A stretch of DNA of 64,000 bases from Capitella teleta (taxonomy: Eukaryota; Annelida; Polychaeta; Capitellidae), in the NCBI GenBank assembly GCA_000328365.1, contig KB311061.1:602339-666338 (forward strand). The letters are read 5' to 3'. Both the position numbers and the translations under genes were made by a program. Below the pieces are notes generated by a model, which made no database searches, was not told the origin of the DNA, and was given only the letters and a program-made list of their open reading frames with translations. Positions 53,491 through 62,110 of this stretch are shown one piece after another. How positions within the stretch are numbered: position 1 is the stretch's first letter; each line of letters opens with the position of its first letter.

Positions 53491-54791
53491 AGCAAGTTAA
53501 TGAATCTGAGACAATTCGGAGTAGCAAAAGGATTTCAAATGAAAAAAAAAAAGAGTACATTGCAGCAATACTTGTTAATAATAAATGCTCGTCATCAATT
53601 AGGGAGGAATATAACCAAGTTTAGCCATTAGCAGTGTCTTTATATCATAATATGAGACCTGCGAATTGCCTACGTTCTGTCTCGAGTCTTCACAAAGGCA
53701 AAGGGGTGAAAAATGGGCGCATATCGTGCGAGTGAGTCGTCATTGAAGTCAATGGCTCGGATCCGAATCTGAGCGCTTCATGCTTAGATTCGGGCCGATT
53801 TATTAGTAGCCTGCAACGTGCATGGGCACTACGAGACCCCTTGGTGCGGCGTCGGCATTCTATAGCATCGGAAAGCGAAAATGTTGCTCTGAAGATGTTT
53901 GTGTGCAGCTATATGCAGCACTCAAGATGCATCGCCAAGAGTCGTTTTGAATTATGCATCGGGGCGGCGAGGTTAATGCGCGTTGTGAGACCATCTTGAC
54001 GGAGGTGCAACAGGTCGACGTGAATGTCTTGGTCTTGCAATATCCCACACTCTCATCTTACTGGTTCGTTCCCTTCCCCAGGGAAATCGTATAATCCAGG
54101 AAATGAGCCTCGGGTCTTGACTGAAAGGCGATCGCACGCGCACCCAGGGGCTCCCTTACTCCATCTGGCTGTTGCAGCTACTCCCTCTGCTAAAATCTCG
54201 CCTTTGTCCCTGACTCCTCTCAGCTGAAGCGGTGGTGCAGCCTGTAACCCATTTTTGATTAACTCCGCTGGATCGACCTGTCATCACTAGAAGCCACAGC
54301 AAACAATTCAAGTCAACGCTGATCAGGCTGGCTAATTTGACAATAATAACTGTTTGCGATTGTTGGGCTACCATGCCACTCTCCCGGCGCTCGTTGCTGG
54401 GCTTCATAAGGATGCCGAGTCGATCCGAGGGATTGACAGGTCTTCACTACGAAAAGCTGCGCGCTTTTATTGCGTTCTGAGGATCGAAATTGTGCTGACA
54501 TTCGCAATTTCGCTGTCAACCTCTCTGAGCACAATTGAATTTCGGCGCAGTCCGTGTGCGCTGCTTGCAATTGCCCGCGCAACAGTTGCTGTCGTCCGAG
54601 TATGCAAAGCTTCCGACTGACTCTTCATCTCGAGTGCTTGTTATGAGAACTGACAAGTTGTGAAGGGAAGTAGTATTTCAGTCGTTTAAGTTTGAGTTAT
54701 TGAGCTTATTTGGCTATAGCCGAAGTGTCAATGCGTATCAAGCGTGCATGGTTGATTTGCTGCTCAAGCTTTGCAGCTGTTATTCTAAACA

Positions 54792-54799
54792 TGACGTCA
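54792..54799. promoter_or_regulatory. CRE palindrome upstream of the HS3ST1-like gene
   Basis: TGACGTCA, the full CREB/ATF palindrome, lies 173 bp upstream of the X-box at 54965. CRE plus X-box is a known promoter pairing, but no function is shown here. Confidence 0.35.
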
Positions 54800-54964
54800 C
54801 CACTTTACATAAACGGGAGTCAGTATACGTATCACCACCCTGGGGCGGTTTATTAATACTAATTATGCACATTCTTTTGTCTCGCCGATGCATTGGATGC
54901 CTGCCATTCATAATGCATAGACACAGTTTCTTCTAACCGCTGCAGCAACAGGGAGACGCTCGTC

Positions 54965-54978
54965 GTTGCCTAGGCGAC
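54965..54978. promoter_or_regulatory. RFX X-box, 5' of the HS3ST1-like gene
   Basis: 'GTTGCCTAGGCGAC' is a near-palindromic RFX-factor site 539 bp before the start codon and about 320 bp before the possible TATA box. An almost identical core recurs at 49738. Confidence 0.55.
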
Positions 54979-55285
54979 GGCGGATGTGCATTGCCCCAAG
55001 CATGTTCTCTGGTTTCCGTTTCCAGTGTTGAGTCATCAGACACGGAATATTGATTTTTATTAATTACTCCGGCGACGCATGGAAGCCATGGACCTCTGTT
55101 TCACACACTCAAAAAAACCCTCGCGCGTGCATTTTTCTATATTCCAACCCACCACCCCCCGCGGCTTCTCATCATTGTTGAGCGCGCAGGTGTGCGTATA
55201 GAAGAGAGCAGGGACTGAACGCATGCAGCAGTGTCGCCGCGGAAGCAGGCAGCCAACAGTCGGCACGCGTCTAGTAGCGGGTGGT

Positions 55286-55292
55286 TATATAG
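55286..55292 (+). promoter_or_regulatory. Possible TATA box upstream of the HS3ST1-like gene
   Basis: 'TATATAG' sits in a GC-rich stretch about 210 bp before the start codon. An X-box (54965) and a CRE palindrome (54792) lie upstream. Transcription could start near 55317. This would be an alternative to the distal promoter candidate near 44 kb. Confidence 0.3.
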
Positions 55293-55394
55293 CGGATCGG
55301 CTGAGAGACCCTCGAAGGCATGCTGCTCTCTCGTTCATCTGTGATTACATAGGATCAGTGTTATGCTTTTGTGTTTCTGTTTTCTTCTGTTCCG

Positions 55395-55423
55395 TGTTGT
55401 GATTCTCGTTTCGTTGATTGCAG
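55395..55423 (+). other. 3' splice site before the first HS3ST coding exon
   Basis: A long T-rich pyrimidine tract from about 55370 ends in 'gattgcag|gag' with AG at 55422-55423. This places 80 nt of 5' UTR in the coding exon. It implies at least one upstream non-coding exon, as is common in this family. It is inferred from sequence only, without transcript support. Confidence 0.6.
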
Positions 55424-55445
55424 GAGACGACCTTAAGTGTCTCCG

Positions 55446-55484
55446 ATGATGTCGCTGCACTCTATCCTCGTCGTCTGCACGTAA
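55446..55484 (+). promoter_or_regulatory. Upstream ORF in the HS3ST1-like leader
   Basis: Two adjacent ATGs open a 12-codon frame (M M S L H S I L V V C T, stop TAA at 55482-55484) that ends 19 nt before the main ATG and is in another frame. If the exon starts at 55424, every spliced mRNA would carry it. It could dampen translation of the enzyme or make it conditional. Confidence 0.5.
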
Positions 55485-55503
55485 ATCTCCTCTCGTCGTC
55501 GCG

Positions 55504-56406
55504 ATGACGTGGCCCACTGCGCTCACCGTGACGGTCGTGCTGCTGTCACAGCTACTGCTCAATGCGCTTGGCGCCGCCCTTTCGGAGTCGTCGTCGGAGC
55601 AGGCCCCCGACGAGCGCCGAGTTCTCCCGCAGGCGATCGTCATCGGCGTTCGTAAGTGCGGTACTCGTGCCCTTTTGGAGTTCCTCGGCATGCACCCGCA
55701 GATCAAGATAGCTCCAGATGAGGTTCATTTCTTCGACAAGGACGATCGCTACGAGCGAGGTCTTGAGTGGTATCGCCAGCAAATGCCAATGTCATCACCA
55801 GGCCAGCTGACGATGGAGAAGTCACCCGCGTACTTCATCAGTCCAACTGCGCCTGGTCGCATCCAGTCGATGAACCACACCGTCAAACTGCTCGTCATCC
55901 TCCGTAACCCGATCACAAGGGTCATTTCAGACTACACACAGACGTTCACCAAGAAACGAAGTCGCAATGAGTCCTGTGTTCCTATTGAAGACCTCGTGAT
56001 TGACAGTTTTAGCGGGGAAGTCAATCTCCGGTATAAACCGATCGACATCAGCATTTACCACCAGCATTGGGCTCGCTGGATGATGAAATTTCCTCGTCAT
56101 CAGATCCACATTGTGGACGGTGATCGCATGATCGTGGATCCTCTCTCTGAACTGATCCAAGTGGAGAGATTCCTTGGCGTGAAACCTTTCTTAACGACTG
56201 ATAACTTTATGTTCAATGCCACTCGGCATTTTTACTGTATGCGTAAACCGGGCAGAGCCACTGAGCACTGTCTCGGCTTCAGCAAAGGCAGGACGCACCC
56301 TCAGCTCAAACCGACCGTACATCAGAAGCTGAAAGACTTCTTTAGACTTCACAATAACCTCTTCTATCAGTTGTCTGGGCGGGAATTTCATTGGGATGCA
56401 ACGTGA
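55504..56406 (+). CDS. Heparan sulfate glucosamine 3-O-sulfotransferase, HS3ST1-like (signal-peptide form)
   Basis: Predicted to move sulfate from PAPS to the 3-OH of glucosamine in heparan sulfate inside the Golgi. The 300-aa product is close to HS3ST1 length (about 307). Residues 5-26 are a hydrophobic leader with almost no stem. The sulfotransferase domain runs from about 41 to 297. Against remembered HS3ST1 numbering (offset 17) the expected residues are present: P-loop R50/K51, Glu73-His75-Asp78 of the catalytic 'EVHFFD' block, Lys106 in 'MEKSPAY', and PAPS 3'-phosphate ligands Arg134 and Ser142. Cys245 and Cys256 match the conserved disulfide, followed by 'SKGRTHP'. N-glycosylation sequons lie at Asn124, Asn155 and Asn238. 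The P-loop reads KCGTRAL instead of the usual KGGTRAL. The start has G at -3 and follows a strong splice acceptor at 55423. It is tandem with a paralogue 2.7 kb downstream. HS3ST5 is the other possible name; the family is certain. Confidence 0.95.
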   Translation: MTWPTALTVTVVLLSQLLLNALGAALSESSSEQAPDERRVLPQAIVIGVRKCGTRALLEFLGMHPQIKIAPDEVHFFDKDDRYERGLEWYRQQMPMSSPGQLTMEKSPAYFISPTAPGRIQSMNHTVKLLVILRNPITRVISDYTQTFTKKRSRNESCVPIEDLVIDSFSGEVNLRYKPIDISIYHQHWARWMMKFPRHQIHIVDGDRMIVDPLSELIQVERFLGVKPFLTTDNFMFNATRHFYCMRKPGRATEHCLGFSKGRTHPQLKPTVHQKLKDFFRLHNNLFYQLSGREFHWDAT

Positions 56407-56681
56407 CGTCATTCTTCTTCTGTAACTCCAAATGTATTTCTGGCTCCCTGATTATGTGCCTATAGTAAGCATATTACATTGTTGCTTAATGCTAATGCAA
56501 ACGTGAGCTGATTGAATTCCATGTATATATTATACATTCAGTCAAATTGTTCGCCTTTTGATACAAGTTACACTGCAATTATACCAAATTTTAAGGTTCA
56601 CACAGTCGTATTTATAATTAAATCCTTGCGCCCGCAAGTCATTATGAACTTTCAACGCGTCGGTTGACAGAAAGAGTATTC

Positions 56682-56687
56682 AATAAA
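56682..56687 (+). terminator. Polyadenylation signal of the HS3ST1-like gene
   Basis: AATAAA lies 276 nt after the stop codon and is followed within 30 nt by a GU/U-rich stretch (tttgtgttctcttgt), the usual layout for cleavage and polyadenylation. The gene would end near 56705. Confidence 0.6.
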
Positions 56688-56705
56688 AATGTCAAAGCTT
56701 TGTGT

Positions 56706-58976
56706 TCTCTTGTACCATCGCGTTTTTAATTGTGTTACTTCTGGATTGGTTTGATTGCAAGGCAGTCGGCTGTCTCCCATCTGCTCTCTAGTATTTCCCC
56801 CTTTTGTTGCAATCTGTGTCATTCTGTCTGCATACAGGGAGGTCTCATTATTTGGCAGCCCCCATTAGGGAGCATTAATTTCCGGATTGATATTTCATTA
56901 GCTTCGACATGTTGTTCGACATGTTGTCTCTCAATAGTTTAGCTGTACAAGTCTGAAGAGGCATATTCACCGTATTTTGCTGTTATTATATTCTCCCTTA
57001 TTCCAATTTATGTCAGAATGAATCAATTTTAAGGCATTTCCCAATAATCGTTGGATGCTAACGATGACTTTGTTCCTTTCACTATGGAGTATATGGACTT
57101 GCTAGAGAGGGAAGTCGACAATTTATTTCAAACGCCTCAGGCAAACTATCGGATGCGTCCGATGACAATTTCATGGTAGGACTAATGGACACCACTCGGG
57201 CTCCTGACGTCGACAAGAGTAACCATAATTACACGTTTTTGTGTCGATGTCACAATCAGCTGCCATAATTGCGGTTTGAAGGATTCCCTGCGGTCGATAG
57301 CCATGCACTTTGGGCGCACAAATGCCGTCATTAAGAGCCGTCATTGTCTTTGCCGTCACGTCTTACAGAACGGATAATTAGGATGGCGCCGATCCCCACT
57401 GGGACGAAGCCGTCTTGTCATCAAAAGCTGACGTTGTGTCATCTGTATTTTGTTCATTTCGACTCAATTTGCGTAGAAATCCTCTTAATATTCCCTGGTT
57501 TCTCGCTGAAGATCCAACAGATGGGTGAGGCTGTGTAATTGGTCAGCGAATGCATTCTTAATGACCACGCCCAGCTCCCTGGACCCCCTCCCCTGTGCTG
57601 TCCCCCGGTCAAGCGACCCACCATTGGCAGTAATTGATTCTCATTGTGAGGGAAGTCAATGCAATAATGAACTTAATGTGACCAACTTCATTGCTTCTTC
57701 TCTTCATTGAAATTTCAGTCTGAGTGATTATCAGCCCATGAAACCCTTTTGTGGGCGGAGGGGAGGCCAGTGTCCGCCCAGTGCCTCCAGTTGTTCTTCC
57801 AATCTAGACTTCTTCGGACAGTTAAGCCTTTCAGCTTAAAGCGTTCACTTATTATGCTGTCTCACATCTGGGATTTTTTGTTGCGTGAAATGGAGTATTT
57901 TAGATTGATGACGTTTTGCGTGCATTAGAGAATGTATACTTGTACTACGGATTAGTACTACATGTATATACCACTGTGTGTATTGCAGTCTTGAATATAG
58001 CAAGGGGAAGCGCTGGGAATGTGCGTAGATAACTAGATCCCTATTAGCGCTCAGAAAACAGCAAGGCTAACAGCGGAGACGAAGGACGCATGCATCTTCA
58101 TGCTTCCGATGAACCAACTCATTCATCAAGGCAGCAAACAGCAGTAAACACACAGGATGATCCTTAATTAACGAGGCCTCATTCGAGGTCTTCTGCAGGG
58201 CGAGGTCACACTTCTTATTCCCATCCCAGTCTACTCATCTTCGAGCACTGTTGTTTTACAATTAACGGGCAGCCAAGCTTGCTTAGGTGAGCGTGCTCGG
58301 CGTAGCAAAGAGCCGCGGCTACAGTAGAGACGTGCTTACTTAGTTGCGAAGTCAAGTCGAGTTCTGGTCATAAATCTCCGTCCTTCTTATCTCCCGAGGG
58401 GTTCCCTATAATGAGGTATTCGGCACTTTCTGGAATCATCCGGGACGATTGCCGAATGGACGCTGAGGGAGTGGACACAGTCGATGACCACTGCCGACTA
58501 TTATCGTAAAGCGCATCAGCATGGCCCCCACGAGGGACGAGGGAATCATTTATGAGCTGCCGCTATCGGAATGCCACTTGCTGGGGAAGCGCTGACTCAT
58601 CGCTTTGTTGCATTTTCCTTTAATCCGCGCGCGTGTTAGATGCGCGTCCATATCGCCATGCAAAGGGGGCGGGTCACGTAGGTGCATTGGCGCCGAATGA
58701 GATGCATGCGGATGTACGGTGTCATTTTCCCGTGAGCTAAATGCCCCGTCTGAAATGCATCTTGTTGGGGCATTATGCGCACGCAGGCATCAACTCTAAG
58801 CTGCGGGGTTTCCTAGAAAGTGTAATTGCGTTTTGCGAGAGATGATGCTTGTCACTGGTAGAGCGTGTGACCTGTCGTTAGCAGGCGAAAGTGTGCTGGC
58901 ATGCAACAAAGTCTATATACATGCATGCAACAATGACGCATGCAACAAGCTCTCTGCATGAGGCACTCTGCTTTAT
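56706..58976. other. Intergenic region between the two HS3ST genes
   Basis: Likely holds the promoter and any 5' exon of the second gene (candidates at 58287 and 58665). A 12-bp tandem duplication (ttcgacatgttg) lies at 56903-56926. No other exon recognised. Confidence 0.5.
58665..58680 (+). promoter_or_regulatory. GC-box promoter candidate for the second HS3ST gene
   Basis: 'GGGGGCGGGTCACGTA' combines an Sp1-type GC box with a CACGT core, about 400 bp upstream of the acceptor at 59067, in a CpG-rich stretch. A possible donor, AG|GTGAGC at 58286/58287, lies further upstream and would instead imply an earlier start. The two models cannot be separated from sequence. Confidence 0.25.
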
Positions 58977-59046
58977 TTGGCGCATCATCTGCGTTCAAAT
59001 GTCGGCTTCTTTTACTGTTTGATGATGACTGCACTAAAGCCTTTTA

Positions 59047-59067
59047 CTCATTGCTTTTCTGTTTCAG
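59047..59067 (+). other. 3' splice site before the second HS3ST coding exon
   Basis: 'cattgcttttctgtttcag' ends at 59067 and is close to the ideal metazoan acceptor. It lies inside the longer open frame that starts at 58977, so the first 41 codons of that frame are probably intron or UTR. The exon would begin at 59068, 32 nt before the chosen ATG. Confidence 0.65.
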
Positions 59068-59079
59068 ATCCCGCAGACA

Positions 59080-59085
59080 ATGTAG
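59080..59085 (+). promoter_or_regulatory. Start-stop element (ATG TAG) in the second HS3ST leader
   Basis: A minimal upstream ORF consisting of ATG followed directly by TAG lies 14 nt before the main ATG at 59100, in another frame. Start-stop elements are known to stall initiating ribosomes and reduce downstream initiation. Its presence in mRNA depends on the acceptor at 59067, or on an unspliced leader. Confidence 0.45.
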
Positions 59086-59099
59086 CAATCACAAGTGGT

Positions 59100-60248
59100 A
59101 TGGCCAAATATGAGCTGATCGGAGCACCTTGCAATGGCGGCGCGGCTTCGTCGTCATCTGTGGTGCTTCCAACAAAGCGTGTGCCTTTTCCGTGGCTCAC
59201 CAGAGGGCGCCTGTTGTGCGCTCTGTGCATTTGCATCGTTTCCACTTCAATACTTCTGCTTCAGTGTTTACACCCTGGACTGATCCACCAGAACCTGCTC
59301 TGCTGTGGCTCGCAGGCCTCCGCCATCACCCTCGAGAACTCATCTCACCATGCGGCAACTATGGAAGCGCGGATCTACAGCGTGGGAGATGATGATGCAG
59401 ACGTGGATGATGCGTACTACGACGACACACTGGAGGGAGCTCAGCGACCTGCGCACCAGAAGCACCAGAAGCGTCGCCTTCCCCAGTGCCTCATCATCGG
59501 GGTCCGCAAGGGAGGCACGAGGGCGCTGTTGGAGTTCCTCAATCTGCATCCAAACATCGCGGCTGAGAAAAAGGAAATGCACTTCTTCGATGACGAGGTC
59601 AACTACAACCGAGGTCTTGAGTTCTACCGCAAGCGCATGCCGTATTCATACGAGGACCAAGTCACCCTGGAGAAAACACCAGCGTACTTCGTTGAGGAGG
59701 TGGTTCCAGGTCGTGTGTCGGCTATGAACAGCAGCATCAAACTGATTCTCATCCTGAGAGACCCGGTGGAGAGGGCGATTTCTGATTACATGCAGATCTA
59801 CACAACTCGACACGAACGGGGCAAGACTCACGAGACTTTCGAAAACCTCGCCTTTGACGCTATGACGGGCGATGTGAATAAATCATATAAAGCCATCCGG
59901 CGCTCCATCTATCATCGGCATATGGAGCGATGGTTAGAGCACTTCCCTCTGCATCAGTTCCACTTCGTCAGTGCTGAGAACCTCGTACAAAACCCGGTGG
60001 AAGAATTACGTAAGGTTGAGGACTTTTTGCAAATCGACCACAGACTAACTCAAGATCACTTTTACTTTAACCAAACCCGTGGCTTCTACTGCATGCATCT
60101 TCAGCACCGGCAGAAATGTCTGGCGCCCAGCAAAGGTCGAGCTCACATACCCATTGACCAGGATGTCATCTATAAATTGAGAGAGTTTTTCAGGCCACAC
60201 AACCAAGAAATGTATGAATTGGTTGGCATGAATTTCGGTTGGCCTTGA
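59100..60248 (+). CDS. Heparan sulfate glucosamine 3-O-sulfotransferase, HS3ST5/HS3ST1-like (type II membrane form)
   Basis: Same predicted reaction as its upstream neighbour. Starting at 59100 gives 382 aa: a 36-residue cytosolic tail, a Cys-rich membrane anchor (about 37-55), a stem holding an Asp-rich run (about 96-113) and then a basic His/Lys/Arg patch (about 118-126), and the sulfotransferase domain from about 127 to the end. Expected residues are present: P-loop 'GVRKGGTRAL' with R136/K137, Glu159-His161-Asp164, Lys192, Arg220, Ser228, the Cys331-Cys340 pair and 'SKGRAH'. The C-terminus ends in Trp-Pro, as in HS3ST5. At 288-295 it reads HFVSAENL, nearer the HS3ST2/3 'HFVSGERL' than HS3ST1/5 'VVDGDRL'. 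The frame stays open back to an ATG at 58977, but a strong acceptor at 59067 and a good start context (G at -3 and +4) favour 59100. By eye the domain is about half identical to the neighbour's. Confidence 0.93.
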   Translation: MAKYELIGAPCNGGAASSSSVVLPTKRVPFPWLTRGRLLCALCICIVSTSILLLQCLHPGLIHQNLLCCGSQASAITLENSSHHAATMEARIYSVGDDDADVDDAYYDDTLEGAQRPAHQKHQKRRLPQCLIIGVRKGGTRALLEFLNLHPNIAAEKKEMHFFDDEVNYNRGLEFYRKRMPYSYEDQVTLEKTPAYFVEEVVPGRVSAMNSSIKLILILRDPVERAISDYMQIYTTRHERGKTHETFENLAFDAMTGDVNKSYKAIRRSIYHRHMERWLEHFPLHQFHFVSAENLVQNPVEELRKVEDFLQIDHRLTQDHFYFNQTRGFYCMHLQHRQKCLAPSKGRAHIPIDQDVIYKLREFFRPHNQEMYELVGMNFGWP

Positions 60249-61004
60249 GTTGTATCTGAACATCTGATCGGAGTGCGGCTGCACCCTTGTAGCCATACAC
60301 CTCTCTATTTTGTTAATTTTCTAGTCACTCGCCAGTGAGTTCATTTCATATGTATGTAAAATTGCAAACCGTTATATTCCTCCCCGTCAAATCCCACAAT
60401 TCATTCCCTGAGCAATCTCCAGATGCCTCCAAACAAATTAATCATCCAAATTTGCATTCATTATTACCGTACTAAATCCTATGGATTTTTATTCTCATAA
60501 TACGAATACAAATTGTATGCCTTTCATTTTTCATTTTTCAAGTTTTTTTTTTGTTTTTTTTCTTTTCGCTATCTTGGCATTCGGTAATTTTGACTCTGGA
60601 GTCATAACGTACCGTTCTCTGTTCACTCTCTGTTGCAAATTATCGCTTAACCTGTGGTGCTAAAGTGTAATCTGATACGAATGCCGTTCTAAGGTATTTT
60701 GTGGGTTCATCACTGAATTTATATTTTATTCTAAATTCGAAGGGAAGGAAAGTGCTCACATGTTAGCAGTCGGTGGTCTCGTGGCGGAGGCCTCAGATCA
60801 TAACGTACTTTGTTTCGTCTCACCATAACGTTCTGATTTCTGGTGAGTCTCGATCTGCATGCATGTTCACTGTACTTCTGCATTTCATGGATGTTATACG
60901 AGTATGTATCTTTGACAGTGTCACTCCAGTAAGGTAGCTACTTGCATGTTTGATTTCTTGTGAAATAATATAGCACAATCACGTAACATGAAAGATCATA
61001 TGGT

Positions 61005-61010
61005 AATAAA
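61005..61010 (+). terminator. Candidate polyadenylation signal of the second HS3ST gene
   Basis: AATAAA lies about 760 nt after the stop at 60248, directly beside a short inverted repeat. Another AATAAA at 61543-61548 is an alternative. Neither has a clear advantage by sequence alone. Confidence 0.3.
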
Positions 61011-61012
61011 TG

Positions 61013-61037
61013 TGCGTTATGATGATTTCATAACGCA
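61013..61037. repeat. Hairpin of the TCATAACG motif
   Basis: Perfect 10-bp arms (tgcgttatga / tcataacgca) with a 5-bp loop, just after the AATAAA at 61005. Confidence 0.8.
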
Positions 61038-61777
61038 TTTAATGTACCGGGCTCATTTTCACAATCTCTTCACCATACCTCATTGTGAAAAGTAATACAG
61101 TGGATATTGTTGTTTTTAGTTTTTAATGTTTGCTCCGTTTGTTAAAACATTTTGTTAAATTTCTAAATTCTCCTTATGCAATTGTTCTAGAAACTCTTAT
61201 TGGAATCAAAGAGTATTTACGTTCTTTGTTAGAACGCATTTATTGAACCGCTGTTCGAAGAATGCTAGTTTTTTTTTCATCACTACGCCATATTTCCCTT
61301 TGTTAGCTGCATCATTCATTGATGTGAATCAATATTAAGACCACTGCCTAGTATAATACAGACCACTATAGCACTTACAGTATTACATGTAATATCGTTA
61401 TTATTTTTGAGGCACATCCACTGTAATTAATTTGAACACATACAATAATATAATAGCCGTAATACGTGTATTGTATTTTGTATCTATTTGTCTCGCACAT
61501 AACTTGAAATTGGTTTATCAAATGTTCTAAGAATGGTTGACCAATAAATGCCCTATGCACCTCGTGCAGTTCATATTCCGTTCTTCTCTTTTCAATCGGC
61601 GCTCACCTACCGACGAGGAGGCTGGAAAAGTATTCCGTGAGAGGGAGGGGTGGCTCCTCTTGGCAGTCCAATCGGCCATCGCAGACGGAAAAGATGACCG
61701 TTCGAGGCCTAACTCGTTAGCACCGGAATGATCGGGTGCGGTTTGGGGTCATTCGCTTCCTCGACGAAATCTAAAAA

Positions 61778-62110
61778 TGGCCAGTGCTCAGTTTCACTGG
61801 TCTCCGGCGCTACTAAAAAGAAGCACCGGCACACACCGATGTAAACTCACCCCTATTGGTATATCTATACCTATATCGGTGCCTATATTGGTACATCCAT
61901 TTCACTCGATTTCTCATAGCGTCACTTGGATTTCCCAAGATGGCTCACAAGGTGAGGCGAGTGAAAATGAATTCACAGTATTTGCTGAATACGACCAGTT
62001 GACTAAATGTCACTATAAATAGCAGCCAATGAGATACCACCTGTCATCGGTGTGTGCCTGTGTCATTATATATATGACCACGGAACCAGCGAAGTGTTCA
62101 GTAACTTGAA
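61778..62110 (-). repeat. Dispersed repeat family A, copy 3 (inverted)
   Basis: The reverse complement aligns along its whole length with 32665-32999. The local difference is a short expansion (near 61855-61890) of a 'tatatcggt/tataccta' unit. The 81-aa open frame here is not conserved in copy 2. Confidence 0.75.

Larger units (their letters stand above)
44200..54791. other. Possible 11-kb first intron and regulatory field
   Basis: No coding exon found. Visibly richer in G+C and poorer in repeats than 1-33 kb, with four consensus X-boxes (47035, 47480, 49738, 53477) and a CRE at 44583. Intron status rests on the donor at 44200 pairing with the acceptor at 55423. Confidence 0.35.
60249..61777. 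other. 3' UTR and downstream flank of the second HS3ST gene
   Basis: T-rich runs near 60540, the TCATAACG hairpin at 61013, and two candidate AATAAA signals. No gene recognised. Confidence 0.5.

Noticed and set aside
55335-55706. 123-codon antisense frame over the HS3ST1-like start
   Set aside because: Arg-rich shadow of the real gene on the other strand.
58977-59099. Upstream in-frame ATG for the second HS3ST gene
   Set aside because: A near-ideal splice acceptor at 59067 lies inside it, and the extension adds nothing like an HS3ST N-terminus. Retained only as an unspliced possibility.
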